Part shown: piece by piece, positions 51,097 through 61,060 of the stretch | How the letters are laid out: every line of letters begins with the position of its first letter | Position numbering within the stretch: position 1 is the first letter of the stretch | From: Cryptomeria japonica | Lineage: Eukaryota > Streptophyta > Pinopsida > Cupressales > Cupressaceae | Direction: 5' to 3' | Assembly (NCBI RefSeq): GCF_030272615.1 | Contig: NC_081414.1 | Location: forward strand, 823,235,896 to 823,299,895 | Length of the DNA: 64,000 bases | Translations under genes and position numbers: made by a program | Notes under the pieces: generated by a model | Seen by the model: the letters and a program-made list of their open reading frames with translations, nothing else | What the model was told of the DNA's origin: nothing | The model's database searches: none

Positions 51097-51644
51097 TTGT
51101 AAATTCCAAATAAAACTTAGCAAACTTTCCTTAGGGTTTGACAGTTTACAAATGGCAGATGTTTCACACTGGGTAGATAATAGCAATTTGACAAGATCGG
51201 AAAACCAGCTTGACAATGCGATTAGATTTGATGTAAATACCTTGGATTCACTTTGAATGAAGTTTGATCACCTTGATTCTCTCTACTCTGCTCTCTTGAA
51301 AACTTGGTAAATGAAAATGATCACAAAAATACCTTTAAGTACACAAAATACCTTATCGGGCTCCGTGCGGGTTAGGTCAAAACATTAAATGCACTCAGTT
51401 TACCTTTAACCGATTTCCTCTTTTTTGTTTCTTTTTAACTAAGTAACCAAATTTCCTTCATTTACCAACTTGACAGGCTTCCTGTATACACCAACTTAAA
51501 AGGTTTCCTATAAAGTACTTTTGATAGAATTTTAAACCTACTAATGCATCTTAACTATGCAGATTTTGAATTTAGTACATAATAAAATAGGAACTATTAT
51601 GATTTTAACCTTTAGAGAATGCAGTCCTTTCATACCTTTGCTGA
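51097..51644 (-). other. PK spacer between ORF1 and ORF2 (inner element)
   Basis: About 550 bases, collinear with 2833-3386 and 56703-57214. No gene is seen. Confidence 0.5.
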
Positions 51645-52997
51645 TTAATTTGGAATAGGTGCACCTAACTCGGTAGGTAAGGTGCTTTCTTCATCTAACA
51701 TGATTTCCTTCTTTTTCCAAATCATCTTGAATATTTCTTTTACTTCTTCAGTGTCTCTTCTAGGTTAATCTCTGCAATCTCTAGCTAAATGTCCAACTTT
51801 GTGACAATGAAAACATACCATACCAGGGTTTCTCCATGATCTTCAGTTGTTCATCCCAAACCTTATAAAATAGTTGGCACTTATATGTCCATATCTTCCA
51901 CAACATTCACACCATATCCTTGTATTCTAATCCCATGGTACTACTGCATATTGTCGGTAAGGATCTATGTGAGTTTGGTAACCTCTAGTAATTGCTCGGT
52001 GTGCATACCATTTGTGGTTCTTTTGCTTAAGCCAGCACTTCTTAGTACTATGTCCATATCTATTGCAGTTTCTACAAAACCATTTGAATTTTGCCTTCTG
52101 ATAGTTGTTAACAGACTTTTTCCTACATTGATTAGATGTATGACCATATTTATTGCAATTGTAACAATAATCATTGGACTTAGTGACATTCAGTTGCTTA
52201 CCTTTTCTGATTTGGCATATGTTGGCAGTATGACCTTGATTTCCATAGTGGTAGCAAATAGGCTTCTTTCTTTTGATGTTATTCTTTTCTTCAGCTTGCT
52301 TTGATGATTCTCCTCTCTTGGTAGTACATATCCCTTTCTCTGTAGAGTCTTTTCCTTTGTAACCGAGTCCTGCATCTTTGTTAGGTGTTCTTGTATTCAG
52401 TTGCTCATCCAACATCTTTGATGCTTCATAACTTTTCTTCAGTGTTTCTTTAGATTTCTTCTCTGTTTCAAGTTCATCGGTCAACCTTGATACTTCAACT
52501 CTCAATGCTTGATTTTCATCATTCTTCAGAATTGCTTCATGATGTGCATAACCTAGTTGATCTGTCATATTTTGTTGAATCCCAGTCAACCTTGTGATTT
52601 CATCATTTTTATTAGACACCAAGACTTCAAGTTGTTGTTTCTCTCTTTGTAGATCTCTTGCTTTATCCTGAGTTGTCCTCAATGCATCTAGGTTTTCAGT
52701 CATCTGTGTATCGAAATGTTCTTGTTCTCTTTTCATTGCTTTTATTTGATCAGCCAGTGCTTTGTTCTTTTCTTTCAATACTTCAATCATTTCTTCAGTT
52801 TCTTCAGATATACTGTTCTCAGATGATGTCTCAATTTGTTCCACTAACTCTTGAGAGTCCTACAAGTCATCAGATAATCTTCTTCTTACTTTCAGAGATT
52901 TTCGCATTTGCCTTTGCATGTCTACAATCAGTTGATTAGCATGATCCAACTCTTCTTGCAGATACACAATCCTCCGAGATTGTTTGTAGCCTTCCAT
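51645..52997 (-). pseudogene. PK ORF1 of the inner element: coiled coil plus zinc knuckles
   Basis: ATG 52997 (MEGYKQSRRIVYLQEELDHA) to TAA 51647-51645 after LGAPIPN: 451 codons including the stop, the same length as the other two copies. It has a long heptad region (QIETSSENSISEETEEMIEVLKEK to LETEKKSKETLKK), a basic linker, then knuckles 2 (CYNCNKYGHTSNQC) and 3 (CRNCNRYGHSTKKC) intact. Knuckle 1 has lost its second Cys (CYHYGNQGH), knuckle 4 its last Cys (now Tyr), and knuckle 5 is intact. Stops: a TAG near residue 45 where copy A has CAG, and a TAG after VVPWD at about 51929. Confidence 0.8.
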
Positions 52998-53045
52998 TGC
53001 TAAGATCTTTCTCTTTAGGTAGTTAAACCCTTTTCCAAGATTCAA

Positions 53046-53057
53046 GCTCTGATACCA
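53046..53057 (-). other. Primer-binding site of inner PK element
   Basis: The plus strand gctctgatacca is an exact complement of TGGTATCAGAGC (initiator-Met), two bases from the LTR. Confidence 0.93.
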
Positions 53058-53059
53058 AT

Positions 53060-54168
53060 TGTTAGTCAGTACTTCAAAACATTTCTTCAATAATAACTTA
53101 ACTGTTATGCATAAACCAAATAGTGCAATAACATAACGTAAAGTTAAAATAAATAGATAACAATCATACATGATTCACTCCATAACACATATGTTTTGGT
53201 TACGCAGAAACTCTTGGTTAGAGAGAAAAACTGTGGTGGGGATGGCACCCACAACTTCACTACTGCAATAGTAAAGATGCTCGGTTAGAGCTACATTTTA
53301 GCTATTTCTGATAGCTTACCTTGTTAGGAGTATTAAGATCTGTTAGATCTACCTTGTTAAAGGATTTCACAACACTTAATCTAAATGTTGCACCTGGTTA
53401 GAGGCTTTACAATGTATAGACTTGATTAGAGTCTTTTACCCTGTTAAAGGTTTCTCTTTCAACTTCACAATATTACAATAAAATCATTACAAATATCTGC
53501 AACTTTACATCTGAAATGTTATAGCAGATTCTATGTGCTTAGAATAAGATTACCTTTCTTATAGCATACCTCAGTAACCCATATAGTAACTCGGTAAACC
53601 CTTGTGTTTACTCTGTTCTTCGACTATTCTCTAAAAACCTTCTTGGTGACCTCTGTGTCTCTGTAATAGTCTTCTCATACTCATATATACATACATAACT
53701 CGTGCTATATAAATAGATCTCTTATGACGGTGATCCAATTCCTTGCTTCGATCTTACAAACATGATTTATTGAATGAATAACCAAACAAATAATTTCATT
53801 GGTCAAATGACCTCAAAATCATACACAATCTTCTGGTGCAATTTCCAATGTGATAATGGTTAGATGTGCCTCGATCTTGTAACACGTTTTCATATGCATG
53901 TCTAGGTTCAATGTATCTGGTAACACGTTTCACTTAGTGTGTGTCAACTCGGTGTGTCATCTTTACTGCTTGGTAGACATAAAAAGATACTCAGTAGACA
54001 GCTCGGTGTATACTGCGTTCTGTGACTGCTTTCCTTCTGTAACCGACTAGACTGTGCATACCGACTTCTCTATGTATACCGACTGCATGATTTGGTAGTG
54101 CTAACCAACTAGAATATATAGTATGACTTTGAATATAAAAATTAATGGCAATTTGATAAGTAGTAACA
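53060..54168 (-). repeat. LTR of inner PK element (5' LTR), with a 42 bp deletion
   Basis: 1109 bp. It lacks exactly the 42 bases that follow TGTTAG in the other LTRs (gcccaatatgg to gaggggtgaa), which accounts for the full length difference from its 1151 bp partner. Confidence 0.9.
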
Positions 54169-56702
54169 GTATCTACATTTGACAACACTATTGGTTTTGA
54201 CAAATCTAATTTGAAACTATACTTTTTCATTTTCTTTTCTTTACCTTTCACCAGTTGAACTAATACAATGGCTTGGGAGGTTTGTTGACTCTTGGTAGGT
54301 TGCTCGGTAGAGGCAACACTTTTGTCAATTTCTTGAACCTCTGATGTAGCCTTCAGTGAATCCTTGCTTGGGGTCTCAGTTGTAACATTTTCAGTGCTAG
54401 AAGGAGCTTGAGAAGCAGCTTATCCTTCTATAGACTTGTGACCCTCTGTTCCTTGTTTAGTATCCTGAGGAGCCTCAGTTGAAATAGGCTAAGTGATTAG
54501 AGGATAGGGCTGAACTTGTTCCAAAACTGACTCACTGGATGCCAATTTGGCATATGCATTCCCTTCTATCATTTCCTGTTCTAGTGCCTCAGTATCCATG
54601 ATATCCTCATCAATTTGTATAGTGTTAGCAGGGTCTTGCTCGGTGATATCAAGATCTTGCTCGGTGACATCAACTATTTCAACTTCAGCTTGCTCACTAG
54701 CATTCTTGATTCGAAATATTTCCTGCCACTTTTCTTTGGTCTCATTCTCTACATCCAAATAAAGGCCATTCATCAATTTTAAGGCTCTTTGCTTGACTAG
54801 GATGTTTTTGTGGTAGTTTTTCACATGTTCAGTGATCTCATCTACCGAAATGTCTGGAAAGAGATGTACCAGATTTCTTTCTCTCATCTGCTTTTCCGTG
54901 TCCATGGCATATGTCCACCTGTTATCAATATGCAAATACAATTCTTTTGGAAGAGAATTAGTTACTTCCAATGGGACCAATTGGAATTTCAAAAGAGTGT
55001 AGATTACAGCTTCTTCAATTTGTCTCTTTTCTGCATCATTTCTAGATTCATACTTAACATGTCTAAATGATCCAAATCCACCATATTGCTTTAGATTAGC
55101 AGAAAAATTATCAACACTGTGTACATCTTCCTTTTTACTCTTGACAATCTGAAATTTACTTTTGTCTTCAAATTCGGTGTCACTAGACTCTTTTGTCAAA
55201 ATGAGTCTCCGAGTACATTTCTTATAAGTTTTTGTTACCTTTGGTGTGGCAACATTCTTTGGTTTCTTACTTAGTGATGGTGTAGATGATCTTGTGTTTG
55301 GGCACTTTACTAAAGGAGTCAGTGATACCTTTGATGTATCTTGTTTCTTCCTTTCCAAAACTTTCCCTTTAGGCAACTCAGTGCTCAATGTAATAGCTGC
55401 CTCGTGGGCTTCAGATTCCTCCTCGGTGATGACTAGAGTGCCCTTGATAGGTGTGGAGGAAGAACCTTCTCCAAATTTCTCTATTAATGCCTTGATAATT
55501 TTTGTTGCTTTCCTTGTAGCCTTGGGTACTACAATGCTCATCTTAACTTTCTCTTTAACTTCTTCAAATGTACCGTATCTCAGCTTGGTAGCATGCCTTG
55601 GTAATGTAAGAAAAGAATCTATCTGATGTTGTGTGATGTCAAAATCAATCTCATAACCCATAGGTGGCAAAGATTGAGTTCTTGGTTCTATAGCATTGAC
55701 ATAGTAGTAGTCGGTGTCCACTTCAAAGCATATGTCATCCTTGTATTTCTCCATTAACTTGGGTGGAATTCTATACCCATTATGCATCTTTTCTTGAAAC
55801 TTGCTAAATTAATCATCAATAATATCATTGAAGTTATTACCTAGCTTTTTGATGAAGTCATTGATTTGATGGGTGATTGGTCGGTGTAGCTCCCAAACTA
55901 CATTACCGACTGATGGAAAGAATTTCTCAAAATAGAAAAACATGCATACCAAAAGTGATCCAAACTTCAGTGTGTTAGCTGAGTTGTTCTTCTTTGGCTT
56001 CCTTATGGTGTTTAGATTCTCAAATAGGTTTTTGAGCAATACTTCGCATAGATCAATTTTCATTCCTTTCTTCACAATTTTATATGCTAAATCGACTTCT
56101 GCACAGGGTACACTATTTTCCCTTGCCGATTGAAAGAAACAATAACCTATTACTCTAATGGCAAACTTTAGCTTTGCATCTATGACATTGTTCAATTTCA
56201 GTCCTCTGCAATCAGATTCAACTCCAGTTAAAGTGATCAATTCCTTTTGTGATATCATTTTCTAAGCTCGGGCATGATCAAAAATAGGGTAACCAATGAT
56301 CAAATGAATAATTTCCTTGGTGATTTTGAATGGTTGCTCCTCTAACCACATGAAATCATCATGAACTTTGCTCAGAACAAACTTGACCCATTGGGGTTTG
56401 AATACACGAGGATAGGTTAGGGTTTCGGTCAATCCCTTGATTTTAATGTGTTCATACTTGCTATCTAATTTCCCATCGGTACACAATTCATCATATGTGT
56501 ACTTGATCTCAACATGACCTAGTTCCTCAACATGACACTTAGTGAAGAATCTAACATCCTCAACTAGTAAAACTCTATCCAGAATGAGTGAAAATGCAGC
56601 TTTATCATCCGGTTCAGATGCAACTTTGGGAGTTAGAGAGTATTTCAGTGAGGGCTTTTCAATGATCTCAACAACAACGGGCTTCTGGATCTTAGGTGCC
56701 AT
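54169..56702 (-). pseudogene. PK ORF2 of the outer element, N-terminal part
   Basis: ATG 56702 (MAPKIQKPVVVEIIEKPSL) downward, same domain order as 51096-47712, with a long uninterrupted stretch at 55787-54489 (432 codons). It breaks at 54174-54169, where the inner element's target duplication lies, and continues at 46155. The two parts add to 3324 bases (1108 codons, in frame). The protein is therefore about 20 residues shorter than the inner copy. Function unknown. Confidence 0.75.
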
Positions 56703-57214
56703 TGCAGATTTCGGATAAATATTAACAAAAGATCCTTAGGGTTTGAAGACTTTTAAATGGCAGACGCTTTCACTTAGCAAATATAAAACTGATATTCACA
56801 ACTAATATAATCGGTAAACTAGCTTGACAATGTGTTGTGATTGATGTTAATACCTTGAATTTCGCTTCTGAGGAGGTTTGATCGCCTTTGAATCGCTTTT
56901 CTCTGCTTTCTTGAAAACTTGGTAAGTGTAAAATGACCACGCAAAAGCTTTAAGTACACAATATACCTTATCGGGCTTCATGGAGTTAGGTCAGAAAACA
57001 TTAAATGCACTTGGTACCACTTCCTTTTTATGCTTTTACCGAGTAACCAGATTTCTTGTATTTACCGGCTAGACAGGCTTCCAAAATACTTGATAAAATT
57101 TCAAATTTCCTAATTTATCTTTAGTTATGCAGATTTTGAATTAAGTACATGATAAAATAGGAACTGTTAAGATTTAACCTTTGAGAGAATGCAGTCCTTT
57201 CATACCTTCATTAA
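56703..57214 (-). other. PK spacer between ORF1 and ORF2 (outer element)
   Basis: About 510 bases, collinear with the other two copies. No gene is seen. Confidence 0.5.
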
Positions 57215-58567
57215 TTAATTTGGAATAGGTGCACCTAACTCGGTAGATAAGGTGCTTTCTTCATTTGACACAATTTCCTTCTTTTTCCAAATCATCTGTA
57301 ATTTGCCTTTTATTTCCTCAGTGTCTCCTCTAGGTTGATCTTTGCAATCTCTAGCCAAGTGTCCAACTTTGTGACAATGAAAACATGCCATACCAGGATT
57401 TCTCCATGATCTTCGGTTATTCATTCCAAACCTTATAAAGCAGTTGGCACTTATATGTCCATATCTTCCATAGCATTCGCACCATATCCTTGTATTGTAA
57501 TCCCATGGTACTACATAATACTATCAGTTAGGATCTGTGTGAGTTTGGTAGCCTCTAGTATTTGCTCAATGTGCAGACCACATATAGTTCTTTTGCTTAA
57601 ACCAACACTTCTCAGTACTATATCCATATCTATTGCAGTTTTTATAAAACCCTTTGAATTTTTCCTTCTGATAATTGCTAGCAGACTTTGTTCTGCATTG
57701 GTTAGATGTGTGACCATATTTATTGCAATTGTGACAAGAACCATTAGACCTAGTGACATTCAGTTGCTAACCTTTTCTGATTTGGCACATGTTAGCAGTA
57801 TGTCCTTGTTTTCCACAGTAGTTGCAAATAGGCTTCTTTCCTTTGATTCTCTTCTTGTTTCCAGCTTGCTTTCATGATTCTCCTCTCTCGGTAGTGTGGA
57901 TTCCCTTCTCGGTAGAGTCTTTTCCTTTGTAACCGAGTCTTGCAACTTTGTTGGGTCTTTTTGTATTAAGTTGCTCATCCAACATCTTTGATGCTTCATA
58001 ACTCTTTTTCAGTGTTTCTTTGGATTTCTTCTTTGTTTCAAGTTCATCGGTCAATCTTGATACTTCAAGTTTCAATGCTTGATTCTCATCATCTTTCATA
58101 TTTGCTTCATGATGTGCATAACCCAATTGATCTGACAGATTTTGTTGAATCCTAGTCAACCTTATGACTTCATCATTCTTTTCAAATACTAATTCTTTAA
58201 GCTATTGTTTTTCTCTTTCTAGATCTCTTACTTTATCCTTGGTTGTCCTCAATGCGTCAAGATTTTTAGTCATCTATGTGCTGAAATGTTCATGTCCTCT
58301 TTTCATTGCTTTTAGTTGATCAGTCAGTTCTTTGTTCTTTTCCTTCAGTTCTCCAATCATCTCTTCAGTCTCTTCAGATATACTATTCTCAGATGATGTC
58401 TCAATTTGTTCTACTAACTCTTGAGAGTCCTATAAATCATTAGATAATCTTCTTCTAACTTTCAGAGATTTTTGCATTTGTCTTTGCATGTCTGCAATCA
58501 CTTGATTAGCATGATCCAATTAATTTTGAAGATTCACAATTCTCCGAGATTGTCTGCACCCTTCCAT
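57215..58567 (-). pseudogene. PK ORF1 of the outer element: coiled coil plus zinc knuckles
   Basis: ATG 58567 (MEGCRQSRRIVNLQN) to TAA 57217-57215: again 451 codons including the stop. Knuckle 1 reads CNYCGKQGHTANMC and is intact, as are knuckles 2 and 5 (CFHCHKVGHLARDC). Knuckle 3 has Tyr for its first Cys and for its His, both explicable as G-to-A or C-to-T changes. Several stops are present, including TAG near residue 45 as in the inner copy. Confidence 0.8.
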
Positions 58568-58615
58568 TGATAAGATCTTTCTCTTTAGGCTGTTAAATCC
58601 TTTTCCAAGATTGAA

Positions 58616-58627
58616 GCTCTGATACCA
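58616..58627 (-). other. Primer-binding site of outer PK element
   Basis: The plus strand gctctgatacca is an exact initiator-Met complement, two bases from the LTR at 58630. Confidence 0.93.
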
Positions 58628-58629
58628 AT

Positions 58630-59807
58630 TGTTAGGCCCAATATGGAAAGCTAATGTACTGAGAGGGGAGGGGTGAATCAGTACTTCAAATCCTTTGTTC
58701 AACAATAAATTTACTGTTTTGCATAAACCAAAAACTGCCGTAACATAACATAAAGCTAAAACAAATAAATAACAATCATACATGATTCACTCCATAACAC
58801 ATATAATTTGGTTACGTAGAAACTCTTGGTTAGAGAGAAAAACTGCGGTGGGGATGGCACCCACAACTTCACTACTGCAATAATAAAGGTTGCTTGGTTA
58901 GAGCTACATGTTTAGCTATTTCTGATAGCTTACCGTGTTAGGAGTATAAAGATCGTTAGATCTACCTTGCTAAAGGATTTTACAACACTTATTCTAAATG
59001 TTGCACCTGGTTAAAGGCTTTACAATTTATAGACTTTGTTAGAGTCTTTTACCCTGTTAAAGGTTTCTCTTACAAATCAAAATATTCCAATAAAATCTTT
59101 ACAAATATCTACAACTTCACATCTAAAATGTTATAGTAGATTCTATGTGCTCAAAATGATATTACCTTGCTTATAACATACCTTGGTAATCCATAGATTA
59201 ACTCAGTAAACCCTTCTATTTACTCTATTCCTTGACTGTTCTCTGAAATCCTTCTTGGTGACCTCTATGTCTCTGACAGTCACAATACTCAGTGCTTCCT
59301 TATCTATCACATATGTCTTCCTTCATATATCTCTATTTTTTCATATTTTTCTCCTTAATCCATGTTGTATAAATAGATCTCTTATGTCCGTGATCTATTC
59401 ATTTCTTCGATCTTCTAAACATGATTTATCAAATGAATAACCATACAAAACATTTCATTGGATAGATGACCTCAAGATCATACAAAATCTTTAAGTGTAA
59501 TTTCCAATGTGATAACAGTTCTTTGTTCCTTGATCTTTGTAACATGTTTCCCATATGTGTCTAGGTTCAATGAATCTGGTAACACGTTTCACTCAATGTG
59601 TGTTAACTCGGTATATCATTTTTGTTGCTCGGTAGACATAGAGTATTACTTGGTAGACAACTCAGTGTATACTAGGCTCTGTGACTACTTTCTTCTATAA
59701 CCGACTGCTCTGTGCATACCGACTAAATATTTCGGTAATAGTAACCGACTAGAGTATATAGAATGACTTTCGACATAAAACTAATGGCAACTTAGTAAGT
59801 AGTAACA
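58630..59807 (-). repeat. LTR of outer PK element (5' LTR)
   Basis: 1178 bp, TGTTAGGCCC to AGTAACA. It pairs with 43836-45010 and is followed by CTTCT, the right target duplication. Confidence 0.92.
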
Positions 59808-59812
59808 CTTCT

Positions 59813-60150
59813 TTCCTCAATATCTTTTGTTGATGGAATTACTATCTTCGATGAGTCTTTTCTATATCAATGAGACATCATTAGTTCTCATCAATATTAT
59901 TTGAAACCGGATATCTTAATAGAATGCTATTACACCTGCTTGATGACTTGTGGGCTACCATGGTATTGATGAGTCTCTTGAAGTTTACTAATCTTTCATC
60001 TCTTAATATCAACTTATCTTATCATCTTTATCTTCATTTCATTCTCTGTCTGGAAATAATTGGACGGAATAGGTTTAACACAAATTGACAAGTCTTTGTC
60101 CTGATCCAATTCTGCCACTACTCGATTCCTCTCATCATCAAACTCGGGTA
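59813..60150. repeat. 0.88 kb tandem repeat: rest of copy 2 and start of copy 3
   Basis: Continues copy 2 from ttcctcaatatctttt, then copy 3 begins about 59968 (gagtctcttgaagttt) and breaks off after catcatcaaactcgg, where unrelated DNA starts. Confidence 0.85.
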
Positions 60151-61060
60151 TATGCACAAAGTTGTGGTACCAAAAAGGTGCCACACTTCAAAAAAAATGA
60201 AAAATGCCTTATAAGATGCGCGCACTATAGGGCATGTGCCTTATAGTGCGTGCACCAGCTTGGATCATGGGTCAAGGGTCCCATATAACCATTTTTTAGT
60301 GTAGCTCATTTGGCTAGCGCCAAATATAGCACTAGCCAAATAACTTCCATTGAAATTTTTTAACCTTTGATAAATTTATACTTTATACCCTATAATCTAT
60401 ACTCTATACTCTATAGTTTGATAGCCACTACCATAAAAATTAAACCATTTCAAACTATAACAAATACCCTAGATCGTATGACCAAATATGCTAAATCTTC
60501 GACCCTATACAATAACCATAGACCCTACAACCCAATATGCTAAACCATATGAGGTCGTTATGGGTTGTATGGTATCCTAAGGGGTCATATGGTGTCCTAT
60601 GACCCCTTAGGACACCATATTGTGCCTGCCTTATAGGATTGGTGTGCCAAGCCTAAGGCTTGGCACACCAAGCCTATAAGGTGCATGCCCTATAGTGCGT
60701 GCGCCTTATAAGGCATGTACCTTATGAGAGAATGTGGGCTTTGATCATGAGTCAAGGGTCCCATATAACCATTTTTTAGTGTAGCTCATTTGGCTAGCAC
60801 CAAATGACTTCCATTGAAATTTTTTAACCTTTGATAAATTTATACTTTATACCCTATAATCTATACTCTATACTCTATAGTTTGATAGCCACTACCATAA
60901 AAATTAAACCATTTCAAACCTATAACAAATAGCCTAGATCATATGACCAAATATGCTAAATCCTCAATCCTATACAATAACCATAGACCCTACAACCCAA
61001 TATGCTAAACCATATGAGATCGTTATGGGTTGTATGGTATCCTAAAGGGTCATATGGTGT
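60151..61060. repeat. About 480 bp direct duplication leading into the minisatellite
   Basis: The stretch starting gatcatgggtcaagggtccc at 60263 recurs at 60743 (spacing 480), including ccatttttagtgtagctc-type sequence, a run of tatactctatactctatag, and the first minisatellite units. The second copy lacks about 20 bases at the cgccaaatatagcactag position. Confidence 0.85.

Larger units (their letters stand above)
46156..54168 (-). mobile_element. Inner PK-family LTR element, complete
   Basis: 8013 bp, flanked by ATATC (46151-46155) and GTATC (54169-54173). The ancestral reading ggatatatcaacatt in copy A shows the target inside ORF2. On the minus strand: LTR 54168-53060, primer site 53057-53046 (exact TGGTATCAGAGC), ORF1 52997-51645, spacer, ORF2 51096-47712, polypurine tract 47321-47307, LTR 47306-46156. 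This is the only complete unsplit copy in the window and defines the family as lacking pol. Both ORFs carry stops, so it is now inactive. Confidence 0.92.
43836..59807 (-). mobile_element. Outer PK-family LTR element, split by an inner PK element
   Basis: The ends are LTRs at 43836-45010 and 58630-59807, flanked by CTGCT/CTTCT. The body lies in two pieces, 45011-46155 and 54169-58629, which join at one point in ORF2. Removing the inner element (46156-54168) and one copy of the 5 bp duplication restores a single 7.95 kb PK element on the minus strand. Polypurine tract at 45011-45025, primer site at 58616-58627. The two outer LTRs share variants that the inner LTRs lack (for example ctctgacagtcacaatact), confirming the pairing. 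Confidence 0.9.

Noticed and set aside
43836-59807. Tandem LTR-body-LTR-body-LTR array from unequal crossing-over
   Set aside because: The body pieces are complementary halves of one element, LTRs pair 1-4 and 2-3 by shared variants, and each pair has its own target duplication. Nesting explains all of this.
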